A stretch of 64,000 bases of DNA, taken from the NCBI RefSeq assembly GCF_002368095.1, contig NZ_AP018228.1:1-64000 (forward strand), read 5' to 3'. The position numbers were made by a program, and so were the translations under genes. The number at the start of each line of letters is the position of its first letter. The first letter of the stretch is position 1. The notes under the pieces were generated by a model, which ran no database searches, was not told the DNA's origin, and saw nothing but the letters and a program-made list of their open reading frames with translations. Positions 1-9,008 of this stretch are shown here, piece by piece. This DNA is from Calothrix parasitica NIES-267. Its GTDB lineage: Bacteria; Cyanobacteriota; Cyanobacteriia; Cyanobacteriales; Nostocaceae.

Positions 1-339
1 TTTAGCATAAACATCATCATTATTTACTTCTGCTTTTTCGTTTTCTTCTTTTGGTAATGGTTCCTTCTTCTGCACCACAGTGGAAGGACTTTTACCGTTA
101 AAAATACCATTTAGAAATAAGTAACAACCGCCGAAAGCTAAAAAGAATGCTCCACCTACAACTCCTATCGTACTCCAAGGAGAAGAAGAAAAGCTATGTT
201 TTGTAACTACCGTTGCAGGGTCAATATCTTCTTCTAAATCATCATCCGAGTCGTCTATATCTTGTGATGGTTCATCATCAATAGCAAGATATTTATTAAG
301 TTCAAATTCTTGTTCGTCTTCTTGAAAATTAAGAGTCAT
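1..339 (-). CDS. VirB10/TrbI-like T4SS inner-membrane protein, N-terminal part
   Basis: Reading frame of 113 codons from the ATG at 339, still open at the window edge, so the C-terminal part is missing. The first ~60 residues are very acidic (runs of D and E), followed by one hydrophobic segment (about residues 66-83) and then a charged, proline-containing stretch. A cytoplasmic acidic tail, a single membrane segment and a P/K/E-rich linker are how VirB10 proteins begin; the diagnostic C-terminal beta-barrel lies outside the window. Its place after the VirB8-like gene on the same strand fits the usual virB order. VirB10 bridges inner and outer membranes in the transfer channel. The assignment rests mostly on gene order and topology; any bitopic membrane protein could look the same. 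Confidence 0.5.
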   Translation of the reverse strand, partial: MTLNFQEDEQEFELNKYLAIDDEPSQDIDDSDDDLEEDIDPATVVTKHSFSSSPWSTIGVVGGAFFLAFGGCYLFLNGIFNGKSPSTVVQKKEPLPKEENEKAEVNNDDVYAK

Positions 340-687
340 TTTTTTACTGTATTGATTTACAAGTGATGATTATTAAGTAAGAAGTAATGAGTAATGAGTA
401 AAAACTACTTACGCTGAGTTCGGGTAATCGCGCTCATCCCTTGTTTTATCGTTACCTCATTATTCTAGAATCTGTAAATGTAATTACCGAAGCCCTTTCT
501 CAGGGACGGAGACGCTGCGCTAACAGGCAAAAGTCACGAAGTAAAAAGTAAGAAATTTAAGCCAGAAATATGGTATAGAACCTCGTCTTTTAAAGACGAA
601 TAAAAACCCGCGTTATCATTCCGCCAAATCCTCTAACTAAAAGGTAAAGGTACTACTCATTACTTCTTACTTCTTAGTTCTTACTTC
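340..687. repeat. Non-coding STRR-bounded intergenic element
   Basis: No gene seen. Degenerate AGTAAGA-type heptamers at about 370-410 face TTACTTC-type heptamers at about 652-697, an inverted pair enclosing some 240 bp. Inside lie a short hairpin (TCGTCTTTTAAAGACGA, near 583-599) and a GACGGAGACGCTGCGC stretch typical of dispersed cyanobacterial repeats. The same heptamers and hairpin recur in other gaps of this window. It separates the VirB8-like and VirB10-like genes, where a VirB9 gene would often sit. Confidence 0.6.
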
Positions 688-1464
688 TTACTTAACCTCA
701 AAGTCATTAATCTGAACTATTTCTAAGCCAGCTTTGCGAATAGTATATATTTTTTGTGCAAATTCAGTTGTATCTTGAGGAGGATTTTGGGGAGTTGACA
801 CGGACTCTAAAATAATTGTTTTATTGAACTTGATACCTTTACCAGAATTATTAGTTCTTTCAAAAGTTACTAAAGTTGCAATAAAATCTATTTCCCATTT
901 ACCTTCACCTATTTTACGAGGTTCTGATACATATCTGGGAATCAATGAAACTTGCGTTTTACTATTAAATACTCCAGGTGGTGTAATACTTGCTAATTTA
1001 CGAAGAAAACTTGCTCTAAAATCATTCTTTTCTGTTAACGCAAATCCAGTAACAAAAGCCTTGGTTGTAATTTTACCTGTTTTTTTATTGTCCTTGCTCT
1101 TTAAATCAATTCCAGTATCTGGTTTTGTAATGGGATTACCTTTATTATCAAACTCTTTGACTAATCCATCCCAATTAAACATAAGGATAAAAGTATCGCT
1201 GACGAATTTTTTAATCGTTTCATTGCTCCTTTCTAAAGGTTCTACTGCTTTGACTCTAACAACTTCACCGCTATTAAGTTGAACTAAAGATGGAGCCTTT
1301 TTGCTAGCTAAACTTGATGTCGCTCCATAATTAAGAAACTGAAGCGATAGTGAAATTACTGCTATCACTAAAGCACCTGCGGATGCTACTCCTGCTTGTG
1401 TAGAACAAAATTGTCCATAGCTAAATAATCTCAAAGGTTCTTTATTTACTTTGCTTTTAATCAT
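688..1464 (-). CDS. VirB8/TrbF-like T4SS inner-membrane protein
   Basis: A 258-residue protein with a short cytoplasmic N-terminus, one membrane segment (about residues 24-45, beginning AGVASAGALVIAV) and a soluble remainder of ~210 residues. This matches the topology and size of VirB8/TrbF proteins, periplasmic-domain scaffolds that link the inner-membrane complex to the core channel. The start ATG overlaps the stop of the preceding VirB6-like gene as ATGA, so translation is probably coupled. Sequence motifs of VirB8 are weak; the call depends on topology and on its place between the VirB6-like and VirB10-like genes. Confidence 0.55.
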   Translation of the reverse strand: MIKSKVNKEPLRLFSYGQFCSTQAGVASAGALVIAVISLSLQFLNYGATSSLASKKAPSLVQLNSGEVVRVKAVEPLERSNETIKKFVSDTFILMFNWDGLVKEFDNKGNPITKPDTGIDLKSKDNKKTGKITTKAFVTGFALTEKNDFRASFLRKLASITPPGVFNSKTQVSLIPRYVSEPRKIGEGKWEIDFIATLVTFERTNNSGKGIKFNKTIILESVSTPQNPPQDTTEFAQKIYTIRKAGLEIVQINDFEVK

Positions 1465-2642
1465 TTGGAAGCACCTCCAATTCTGCGTGCTGCACCATCA
1501 AAACCTTTAGTTAAAACCATCGAACTTACTTTGATTGCAAGATTGGTATAAAGCATTGATGCTCTATTAATTTGACTCAACACTGCAAGTCCTCCACCCG
1601 CTGCTATTCCTGTAGCGAGAAAAGGGGCAAAGATAGCGATAGTAAACAAGAAGAATAATGGCTGACTAGCACGCGATGTAGCCATTAGCTGTCCTGCAAA
1701 TCCCACAATTATATTAAAAGATAATTTCGCCATGCCAATAGAGAAAAAACCTGTTAACCAAACAAATATAGGTTTAGTACCAAAAGGTAGAAGAGAACCA
1801 CCTACTGCTAAAGGAGACATTATAGCCGTGAGCAAAAAACTTAACTCAATTGCCCATTGATAAGCACCATTCAATGCAAGCATAATAATGGTTACAAACT
1901 GCATTATGTCGCTACCAATGATGGCGTTTATAGGAGAAGTAATAATCTCTAAAGGATTTGCACCATTTTTAATCGCATCTCCCGTAGATGAAAGGACTCT
2001 ATCTATTTTCTGAACTATATCGTTCAATGGACCAGGGACACCCGCTCCAGATTTATTAAATAGTTCGGGATATGCATTCTGAAAATCTTCTTTAGTTTCT
2101 TCCAAGCATACGACAATATTTTGAGGGTTGCTTGCTTGTTGCTGACAATTGGCGATTGCATTTCCCATAGATATTCTAGCGGCTTGTGCCCCTAAAACGG
2201 ATTGAAAGTTAGCTCTAAGGTCATAAGTTGCAGCAGCATTTTCTAACACAAATGAATTAACATTATTGATATAATTACGTATAGAAAATGTTGTTTTACC
2301 GAGAAAAAATCCATTATTAGTTAATAAAGCAATAACAATTATTACCCAAATGAATTCCGTGTAGCTGCGTTTTTCATCACCATCAAGAGTATTTTTAACC
2401 CACTCAACCATGAAAAAGCTGAGAGTAGCAACTGCGAATAAAATACCAACGCTACACATAGCAATCCAAATTCCCGAAGGAGTACCAGTTCCATTATTGA
2501 TAGTTTCTTGCCATAAATCGTCAAACCCACTGGCAATATCATCTGCCATACCAGCAGCTTGATTGACTAATTCCGTACCTTGAAAAGCATTAGCAGCAAT
2601 TATTTTTGGTAATTTAATTATAGTAAACGTCGGACACAACAT
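1461..2642 (-). CDS. VirB6/TrbL-like polytopic T4SS membrane protein
   Basis: A 393-residue protein with several strongly hydrophobic segments, at roughly residues 57-82, 98-115, 248-285, 292-315 and 325-355, and a hydrophilic loop of about 120 residues between the second and third. VirB6 and TrbL proteins are polytopic and have a large periplasmic loop contacting the transferring DNA, which fits. The ATG at 2642 lies just after the stop of the VirB5-like gene with GGAAA upstream. VirB5-VirB6-VirB8 is the classical order. The family assignment is by topology and synteny; no catalytic motif is expected. Confidence 0.6.
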   Translation of the reverse strand: MLCPTFTIIKLPKIIAANAFQGTELVNQAAGMADDIASGFDDLWQETINNGTGTPSGIWIAMCSVGILFAVATLSFFMVEWVKNTLDGDEKRSYTEFIWVIIVIALLTNNGFFLGKTTFSIRNYINNVNSFVLENAAATYDLRANFQSVLGAQAARISMGNAIANCQQQASNPQNIVVCLEETKEDFQNAYPELFNKSGAGVPGPLNDIVQKIDRVLSSTGDAIKNGANPLEIITSPINAIIGSDIMQFVTIIMLALNGAYQWAIELSFLLTAIMSPLAVGGSLLPFGTKPIFVWLTGFFSIGMAKLSFNIIVGFAGQLMATSRASQPLFFLFTIAIFAPFLATGIAAGGGLAVLSQINRASMLYTNLAIKVSSMVLTKGFDGAARRIGGASK

Positions 2643-2645
2643 TAC

Positions 2646-3416
2646 TTAATATTTCCTTGAAACATCTAGCTGAAGCATAGTTCCTAATTCAATTACTGTT
2701 GCGGTGTCGGCATTCCTTTGAAGTCTTTTTCCCCTACTATCTGATGATTGATGTTCGGCAATTTGACCTAACATTAAATTGCTTTGCGCTCGCGCCAACC
2801 TTTCGTTAACATTATCAGAGCGCTGCTTACCGAGCATCCAGACAATCTGACTATTTTGCTCCGATAATATTGCTTGTTGATTGCTGATTGCTTTAAGAAC
2901 ATCTTGTGATGAATCAGCAACCTGAGATTCTTTGGCAATTGAATCATTACTTTGAGCATTTTGTTTAGACGTTAAAGCTACTTTCTCAGTAGCATAAGCA
3001 CCTTCAAGGAGCTTAGCTTGTCCTTTTTTACTTAAAATAGCTTCCACAGACTGACGAAAAATTAATCTTTCCAACTCTGAAGCTCTAATAATCTTTTGAG
3101 TAATAGTTTGTTTATCTCCTATTTCTTCCATCAATTGTTCCCCAGCCTTAACTGTATTTGGAATACCCATATCACCCAAAGAACTATTTATTGCAGATTG
3201 AGCATCAGCTTTGATACCTTCCCAAGATGCTAAGATATCTTCTTCCACTTCAGTTTTGAAAATCTCCGCATATTCTTCCACCTCACCAATCACATCTTTG
3301 AAAAACCTATCAATATTTAAATCCAATCCAAAAGCAGGATTAACAAAAATCAAAGGCGTACTACTGATAATACATAAACCGAGCTTTACTTTTTTAGATA
3401 CTTTTAGGATTTTCAT
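2646..3416 (-). CDS. VirB5/TrbJ-like secreted T4SS pilus protein
   Basis: A 256-residue protein with a basic, then hydrophobic N-terminus (MKILKVSKKVKLGLCIISST...) ending near an AFG site at about residue 30, consistent with a Sec signal peptide. The mature part is helical and rich in A, Q, E and S, with likely coiled-coil stretches, as in VirB5/TrbJ proteins that decorate the pilus tip. It lies between the VirB4 ATPase gene and the VirB6-like gene. A hypothetical exported coiled-coil protein is the alternative, but gene order favours VirB5. Confidence 0.6.
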   Translation of the reverse strand: MKILKVSKKVKLGLCIISSTPLIFVNPAFGLDLNIDRFFKDVIGEVEEYAEIFKTEVEEDILASWEGIKADAQSAINSSLGDMGIPNTVKAGEQLMEEIGDKQTITQKIIRASELERLIFRQSVEAILSKKGQAKLLEGAYATEKVALTSKQNAQSNDSIAKESQVADSSQDVLKAISNQQAILSEQNSQIVWMLGKQRSDNVNERLARAQSNLMLGQIAEHQSSDSRGKRLQRNADTATVIELGTMLQLDVSRKY

Positions 3417-3474
3417 TTTTTAAACTCAATTAACGTTTATTGTCGAGGGAGTCCTCAATACTGCTCAGATGTAA

Positions 3475-3712
3475 GCTGAGGGGCTGAGGGGCTGAGGTGC
3501 TGAGGAGACGGGGTGATGAAAGCAGAAAATATACCCAAACAGCTTCTCTGCATCAAATATTCCGAAAGAATGAAAACATTGATTTTGCCGCTGTTTTATT
3601 GTAATAAAACTAATGCTGATAGCATTATAGATTCACAACAATCTACCTTTCTCCTCTTCTCCTCGGCACCTCGGCACCTCAGCCCCTCAGCCCTTCAGCA
3701 CCCTAGCCTCTC
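3475..3712. repeat. Inverted GGGGCTGA-type tandem repeats around a short core
   Basis: Left arm at about 3475-3512 repeats GCTGAGGGGCTGAGGTGCTGAG; the right arm at about 3655-3712 is its inverse (CTCGGCACCTCAGCCCCTCAGC). The ~140 bp between them are A+T rich and carry no convincing gene. The right arm overlaps the 3' end of the VirB4 gene by about ten bases. Such arms are short tandemly repeated repetitive sequences; transcribed, the two could pair into a long hairpin between the VirB4 and VirB5 genes. Confidence 0.6.
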
Positions 3713-6510
3713 TTTTTAGCAAAATATAATTCCTTCCCTTCTACACTTAATTCTTCTCCTCTAAATAAGCGAATATAATCCTCTGCATATTTCACCATTC
3801 CTAACTTCTGGTTACGTCTATATTTATTCAAATATAAAGTACGTAATTCTTGTTCTTCAGGATTATTAGCAACAGCAGCTAACAAACAGTGAGGCGGATA
3901 ATAACGACAAAAAGTTAGCTTACCGTTATCATCTAATAACCACTGCGAGTAAATACCTTCCTTTTTTGGGAAAAAAGCCTCCGTACTATTACGAGAAATA
4001 ATTTCAAAAGGATATTTAAATCGATTGACAAAAGAATCAACTGCTGGAGTTTGAATTCTTCCTATTAGCCTCGTTGTCAAATTAGCAAATATTTTAGATG
4101 CAGCTTTAGATTGAAATATCGAATCAAGTTCTTGTGCTGACAAAATTACTCGAATACCTGCTTTTGCACCGTTTGCACAGAGTCTACCAATAAGTTGAGC
4201 AATTGATTCAAATTGAAACAGAATCGGAGCCTCGTCTAAGAAAAATATCGATTTTGGGCTTGATAGCGCCTTGCGTAATGCAGCGGAATATGCAGAAAGT
4301 GCTAATATCGCGGCATCTGATTCTGATGATAAATTCCTTAATGCAAATACAACTAATCGAGCATCATTTCTAAAAGTTGAAGGTTGAGATATCGATTGTC
4401 CAACCCTAGAATTCAACCAGAATTTTAACCGTATCCTAACTTGGTTAAGCGCTTCAAGAATTTCTTTGGAGTCAGAGGCAATAGAATCAAGTTTAATAAA
4501 ACCAGGGGAGCAGTAAACATAAAAATCCTTTAAAGTAGGCATGTCTTCCCATTCCGGAGTTCCAATACTAGCTTTAATTGCTTGCTTGTACCTCATCTTA
4601 ATATCATCATCGTTAAAAAAGGTTTTGAGTGCAAGTGTCAAAACACTTTCAATATTGCTAATTGTTGTTGGTGATACGCCAGTAAAATTGGTACCAACTA
4701 CCATAAGCATCATCGTACTTTTCAGAAATTCCTCAAAATCTGTCAATCTTTCTTTAATAATTTCATCATTCATTCCCCTCAAATCGGGAAGTTCAAACAA
4801 GTTATTAAATTCTCGACTAATATCGAAATAAGCACCTTCTTCTTCAAGAAAATTAGTGAAATCGGTAAATGTAGAACTGCCATCTGGTTTAGGGAAATCT
4901 AGCGCAACTATAGGTATATTTTGTGCTAAAGCTCTAGTAAGAATTCCTGCCACTAACACTGATTTACCGGCACGAGTTGTACCAAAAACGCCAAGATTTT
5001 TATGTGAATTGTACAAATCGATAAAGACTGGTGTACCACCTTCAGATGCAATTAGCTCAAATCCTTTATTATCTCCAGTTGCAGTACGTATTAAGGGCAT
5101 CAGTCCCGGTACTTCGTTACTGAAATAAGGTAATCTACGATTGAAAGGTTTAGTTAATAAAGGTTCCCAGATAAACGGACAGCACTGCAACCAAGTTTTC
5201 CAAGCATATTCGTTCTCTCGATTAACAATCGCAGGACGTAAAAAACAATTAGAAATGTATTTACAAGCTTCATCAAGTTTTGCAGGTGTTTCACGATGAA
5301 CTAAAAAAGCTACAGCTACATGAACGGGAGAATTACCTTGAAGTATAGTTTTTTGTGCGTCAATAGATTCCTCCATATTCATACCAGCTTTTACATCTAC
5401 CGAACCGCTCCCTGCACTAATTGTACTTGAAGTAATACTTTGCTTAGTAATCCTTTGCAAGGCAACTTTAGCCAGATTTTGATTCGCTTTAGTCAACTGG
5501 CATATAATCTCAGTATTAGAAATCTTTTCACGAGCAATTAGCTCCCAAAGATATCTTAACTGAGAAAATTCCTCTGTCCAACCAGCGGGTTTTGATACAA
5601 AATTTAATACTCCTATAAATTTATTTTGAATTTTTATCCAACAACGGTCTAAAAATGGAATTGAATTTTCATTTTCTATCAAATGATGACGAATATGAAA
5701 ATCGCTATTAATATCTTCTTTTAAACCTTTATCATCTAGAATAAGCGGATTAGGAATAGTCGGTGTTGCTCTACTATTGAATTGACTGTAAAGAGTATGC
5801 CAAATTTCTTCAGAGGTTAAAGGACTAACATTTAATCCCATTTTCGAGGAAATAATTTGCTCCCAAAATTGAAACCCAGACGTAAAACTATCTTGAATAA
5901 TATTTTCAACACGTTTTTTGGTTGTAGTATGTATTTGTCCAGTAAAATCAAGCCACTTTTTGTGTGTGGTTGCTAAAATATTTTCAACTAAGCCATTACC
6001 TTTACCTCCGCTAAAAGCTGGCACGCTATAAGTAACCCAGATTCTTAAAAATTTATTTTTACGAATACCAAGGTTTGTTAATTCCTTTGTTCGCAATCTC
6101 TCACTTCTAATTAGTAGATTAAGTCTATCAATATCGCAGTTGTTTTCAACTTGACGTAGCTCTTGCTGGCGTTCGGTATCGTTAGTAAAAGAACCCATAT
6201 GAATCGTCATGCATTCGTTAACTGGAATTTCTTTTAATCCTCCTTCAATTCCTTCAAATATAGGGATAATTTGTTCTGGATTTAAAAACGGATGAATACC
6301 CCTACAATCAAAACAAAACTTGACTTGAATATCTTCCTTTCTCTTAAGAATTAATGCTCCAATATTTTTTCTACCAGCTAAACTTATACTGCAAATACCA
6401 GCTAGGTGAACAATATCTTCAAATGGTGTTAGCCTTTTTACTACATTTAGCTCTTGAGTAGAAAAGGCTTTTACACCTATTTTCCCCTTATTATTTCTCT
6501 TTTTGGGCAT
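3703..6510 (-). CDS. virB4: VirB4/TraC-family T4SS ATPase
   Basis: A 935-residue protein, the cytoplasmic motor of the mating-pair complex. The C-terminal half holds a P-loop GTTRAGKS at residues 510-517 and a Walker B ending in FFLDEAP with Asp759-Glu760, followed by an arginine- and glutamine-rich RecA-like core (LSAQELDS). The N-terminal half corresponds to the VirB4 N-domain that contacts the inner-membrane proteins. It is somewhat longer than a typical VirB4 (~800). The start overlaps the VirB3-like gene by about 20 bases. VirB4 powers pilus assembly and substrate transfer. It is the strongest single marker that 1-7.8 kb is a conjugation operon. Confidence 0.88.
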   Translation of the reverse strand: MPKKRNNKGKIGVKAFSTQELNVVKRLTPFEDIVHLAGICSISLAGRKNIGALILKRKEDIQVKFCFDCRGIHPFLNPEQIIPIFEGIEGGLKEIPVNECMTIHMGSFTNDTERQQELRQVENNCDIDRLNLLIRSERLRTKELTNLGIRKNKFLRIWVTYSVPAFSGGKGNGLVENILATTHKKWLDFTGQIHTTTKKRVENIIQDSFTSGFQFWEQIISSKMGLNVSPLTSEEIWHTLYSQFNSRATPTIPNPLILDDKGLKEDINSDFHIRHHLIENENSIPFLDRCWIKIQNKFIGVLNFVSKPAGWTEEFSQLRYLWELIAREKISNTEIICQLTKANQNLAKVALQRITKQSITSSTISAGSGSVDVKAGMNMEESIDAQKTILQGNSPVHVAVAFLVHRETPAKLDEACKYISNCFLRPAIVNRENEYAWKTWLQCCPFIWEPLLTKPFNRRLPYFSNEVPGLMPLIRTATGDNKGFELIASEGGTPVFIDLYNSHKNLGVFGTTRAGKSVLVAGILTRALAQNIPIVALDFPKPDGSSTFTDFTNFLEEEGAYFDISREFNNLFELPDLRGMNDEIIKERLTDFEEFLKSTMMLMVVGTNFTGVSPTTISNIESVLTLALKTFFNDDDIKMRYKQAIKASIGTPEWEDMPTLKDFYVYCSPGFIKLDSIASDSKEILEALNQVRIRLKFWLNSRVGQSISQPSTFRNDARLVVFALRNLSSESDAAILALSAYSAALRKALSSPKSIFFLDEAPILFQFESIAQLIGRLCANGAKAGIRVILSAQELDSIFQSKAASKIFANLTTRLIGRIQTPAVDSFVNRFKYPFEIISRNSTEAFFPKKEGIYSQWLLDDNGKLTFCRYYPPHCLLAAVANNPEEQELRTLYLNKYRRNQKLGMVKYAEDYIRLFRGEELSVEGKELYFAKKRG

Positions 6511-6856
6511 GGTCTTTCTTACTTTTTCTGCATTTTTTACGACGTATTTTCTTCATTGGTAAAACTGGATTCAGCAAGCTAGAATGCCGCATATAAGCTC
6601 TGCTTAATCGAGGAACGCTAACAAATTTACCAAAAAAAGTTTTATTTGAAGATATTGTCCAATAAGTTGCCCAACCCCATGCTATAGATACGCTAGTCAT
6701 TAACCACCCACTATCAAGTATGTAGTGAAAAATAACCAGGTTATTTAAACCGATGATAGTCCAAGGGAATAATTGGTCTGCGGGAAAGGGACCAAGCCGT
6801 GGTTGTTCGCCAAGAATGCGGTTTACATTTCTAAACTTACGGTCTGATTTCGGCAT
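6491..6856 (-). CDS. VirB3/TrbD-like small T4SS membrane protein
   Basis: A 121-residue protein read from the ATG at 6856 (a TTG two codons upstream is less likely). It has a soluble start, two closely spaced hydrophobic segments (about residues 28-65) and a very basic C-terminus full of K and R. VirB3 proteins are small, carry one or two N-terminal membrane segments, and act with VirB4, to which they are sometimes fused. Here the 3' end overlaps the VirB4 start by 20 bases, so the two are translationally linked. Called mainly from size, topology and position. Confidence 0.6.
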   Translation of the reverse strand: MPKSDRKFRNVNRILGEQPRLGPFPADQLFPWTIIGLNNLVIFHYILDSGWLMTSVSIAWGWATYWTISSNKTFFGKFVSVPRLSRAYMRHSSLLNPVLPMKKIRRKKCRKSKKDHAQKEK

Positions 6857-6892
6857 TTTCAAAGAAAAATAAATTTTACCAAAGCCCTTTTA

Positions 6893-7103
6893 TTTAAGTA
6901 AGAAGTAAAAAGTAAGAAGTAAGAAATATTACCTGCTATTTCACCATTACGTTATTTGAGCGATTAATCAGCCATTAAAAACAGAATTAATTCTTTAACC
7001 AGAACTGACGTTACTTAGATAATTGGTGCTGACAATTATTTTTTCATGGGGACTACCTTAAACGTCCGATTGTACTACTTCTTAATTCTTACTTATTACT
7101 TCT
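6893..7103. repeat. STRR-bounded intergenic element with conserved core
   Basis: AGTAAGAAG-type heptamers at about 6893-6927 and their inverse at about 7072-7104 enclose a core. From 7017 the core (starting AGATAATTGGTGCTGACAAT and running on through the CTACCTTAAACGTCCG block) is almost identical to 14965-15040, and an inverted shorter copy lies at 16901-16933. It separates the VirB2-like and VirB3-like genes and may form a stem in the operon mRNA. Confidence 0.65.
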
Positions 7104-7109
7104 TGATAA

Positions 7110-7754
7110 TCAGGGTGCTGGCGCTCCTCCTCCACCTCCACCGACAATCATTCCAGTGATGATATCTGCTGCAACTACCGCTACAACAATTATCAGTGGT
7201 GTACGTGCTAAATTTTGCCAATCTTCGTCCTGGCGGGCGGCCTGAATTACCCTAATCATTGATATACCTAGATAGAGTAAAAACATAGCTCGAAGGACGT
7301 TGAAGAATAGTTCTACTACAGTTTCATCAATACCCTCAAAAGCTCCTCCCATCCAACTTTCTGCGTCTCTGAAAAATTGAGCGTTAGCTGGTGCTGCGGT
7401 TAAATCGAGGATGAATACAACTGACACGAATAGGTACAAAATAGTAAGTAAATTAAGCTTGTACTTAACTCGCCATTTATCGTTAGAAGAAAATAGATTA
7501 TTGGAATATTTGGGGAACGCGACTACTATTGCAGCAGCTATAAACAGACCTGCAATAATGGTACCGTGCAGAGTCATGTCAGCAATCATAAATAGAATCG
7601 CAGCAACCATCAATCCAGTTGCGCCAACAATATTACTATTCTTTTCGCTAGTTCGATTAGGGTATCGACTTTTAGACTCGTTAAGATTGACTTCAGCATC
7701 TTTATAATAATTGCCGAATCCCTTGTATTCATTCGATTCACGGTATATTTGCAT
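7110..7754 (-). CDS. VirB2-like conjugative pilin candidate with extended N-terminus
   Basis: A 214-residue protein from the ATG at 7754, preceded by AAGAGAG; a TTG 13 codons upstream is possible. Residues ~45-80 and ~95-115 form hydrophobic segments, followed by an APANAQ site that looks like signal-peptidase cleavage. The last ~100 residues hold two further hydrophobic helices around a short R-Q-D-E loop and end in a glycine run and APAP. Two helices with a basic loop after a cleavage site is the VirB2 pilin plan, but the N-terminal region before the site is far longer than in ordinary pilins. First gene of the virB operon; a palindromic promoter block lies just upstream. Confidence 0.55.
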   Translation of the reverse strand: MQIYRESNEYKGFGNYYKDAEVNLNESKSRYPNRTSEKNSNIVGATGLMVAAILFMIADMTLHGTIIAGLFIAAAIVVAFPKYSNNLFSSNDKWRVKYKLNLLTILYLFVSVVFILDLTAAPANAQFFRDAESWMGGAFEGIDETVVELFFNVLRAMFLLYLGISMIRVIQAARQDEDWQNLARTPLIIVVAVVAADIITGMIVGGGGGGAPAP

Positions 7755-7784
7755 ATTTACTCTCTTGGTAAATTTGAGGGCGAT

Positions 7785-7847
7785 TATTAACAACTATTAG
7801 TAATATGCTTTATTTTTTTCAAAAGCGCATCGTATTTTAGTACGAAA
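7785..7847 (-). promoter_or_regulatory. Promoter/operator block shared with the giant polymerase gene
   Basis: Read on the minus strand: TCGTACTAAAATACGA (an imperfect palindrome, TCGTA/TACGA, 7830-7845), then TGCGCTTTTGA, an A+T stretch, TAAAGCAT and ATTA. The same block, with TGTGCTTTTGA and TAAAGCAT, occurs at 23899-23947 ahead of the giant polymerase gene. TTTTGA and the A+T-rich ATTA region 16-17 bases later could be -35 and -10 elements, with the palindrome just upstream as an operator. The similarity is seen directly; promoter function is inferred. Confidence 0.55.
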
Positions 7848-7849
7848 TT

Positions 7850-8094
7850 TATCGTGACTATTACAATTTCCGCAAAAAAATGGGGCAGGCTTCTTGATGT
7901 GATGCAACAGCGAGTAGGGGAATGTCACGCAAGTTATCGCCGAAACTCCCGACACAGCGAGGGAGCAGAGGAGCGGAGGAGAAGAGGAGCTTCATCAGAA
8001 ACTCGTGCAACATTCACCATTTACTTACGGCTTACTCTCCGTTTACTCACCGGACTCTCCTCAGCACCTCTGCAATTCTTACGGTGCCTACTTT
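7850..8094. repeat. Non-coding gap with purine-rich tandem repeats
   Basis: A GAGCAGAGGAGCGGAGGAGAAGAGGAGC stretch around 7965-7992 faces CTCCTCAGCACCTCT near 8058-8075, another inverted tandem-repeat pair. The start (CGCAAAAAAATGGGGCAGGC, about 7874-7893) matches one arm of the foldback element at 31473-31577. No gene is supported here. Confidence 0.5.
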
Positions 8095-8745
8095 TTAGCT
8101 TAACTTAATGCCATTCTCCCAATATTCTTCTTCCCATTCTAAATCCCATCTCTCTTCATTAAATAATTGAGTTGCTTGAGAAATCTTCAAATTATGTGCA
8201 GCCCTAACACACTTCCTTGATTGCCATCCAATATTCGGATACCTTCCGTATAAGTATCTAACTGCATTTTTACAATCATTGATAACTGGAATATTCAATT
8301 TTAAATAATTCCTCAAATGAATTCCTAAGTAAATTGCTTCCATCTCATGATTCTGAAAAATATATTCTTCAAATTCAGGTGTAGAAATTGTTAAAACTCG
8401 AATCCAACGGTGATTTTTATAAATTGCTTTAGCTACTACTACATTGACTTCTTTGGGTGTCCAATCATAGCTTTCAAGAAACTTTTCCAAACCTTCGTCA
8501 TCAAACTGATTAATATCTATACCAAGCTCGGTAAACAAATCACTAACATCTGCTTCTTCCCAATATGATGAATACCATTCTCTAATTACTTCAGGACTGA
8601 AGAACTCACAAGCTTTCTCGAATGAGATTTTCTCCCAGCCAGCATCACATAAAATTTCGTTCCCAGTCTTACCGATGGTGAATAACTTTTCTTCTTCAAT
8701 ATTCCACGGATATCTACTTCTTCTTGAGCGCTTCTTTCTTCCCAT
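8095..8745 (-). CDS. Hypothetical protein, W/Y/E-rich
   Basis: 216 residues from the ATG at 8745 (MGRKKRSRRSR start), preceded by AAGGA; a TTG five codons earlier is less likely. The N-terminus is strongly basic. The rest is mixed alpha/beta in character, rich in W, Y and E, with no membrane segment and no motif I recognise; the C-terminus is acidic (WDLEWEEEYWE). It is followed downstream by repeats and the virB promoter, and is transcribed toward the virB operon, so it may be read with it. Function unknown. Confidence 0.6.
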   Translation of the reverse strand: MGRKKRSRRSRYPWNIEEEKLFTIGKTGNEILCDAGWEKISFEKACEFFSPEVIREWYSSYWEEADVSDLFTELGIDINQFDDEGLEKFLESYDWTPKEVNVVVAKAIYKNHRWIRVLTISTPEFEEYIFQNHEMEAIYLGIHLRNYLKLNIPVINDCKNAVRYLYGRYPNIGWQSRKCVRAAHNLKISQATQLFNEERWDLEWEEEYWENGIKLS

Positions 8746-9008
8746 TGTCCTTGATGTCAAAACTTTTTATTCACTACCAAAAAGTCATCTAAAATTGTTA
8801 GAAGCATACTTTTTTATAAACTAAGTCCAACGGTAGAACAGGTTTTGAAATTTGTTCAATTCACTAACTTGCTCCTAGAAAAAATCAAGTTGTCACAGTT
8901 AATTGTACCAGCGTCAATCGCCGAACCGGAACACTTGGTAAAAGCGGGTCATGTAAATGCAACTCAAATGTATGTTTCTTGTGGAAAAAATTTAATGATT
9001 ATGCAAGA

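Noticed and set aside
7854-8108. 84-codon plus-strand frame with RRRR-type composition
   Set aside because: It is translated tandem-repeat sequence (GGAGAAGAGG) and overlaps the end of the next gene on the other strand.
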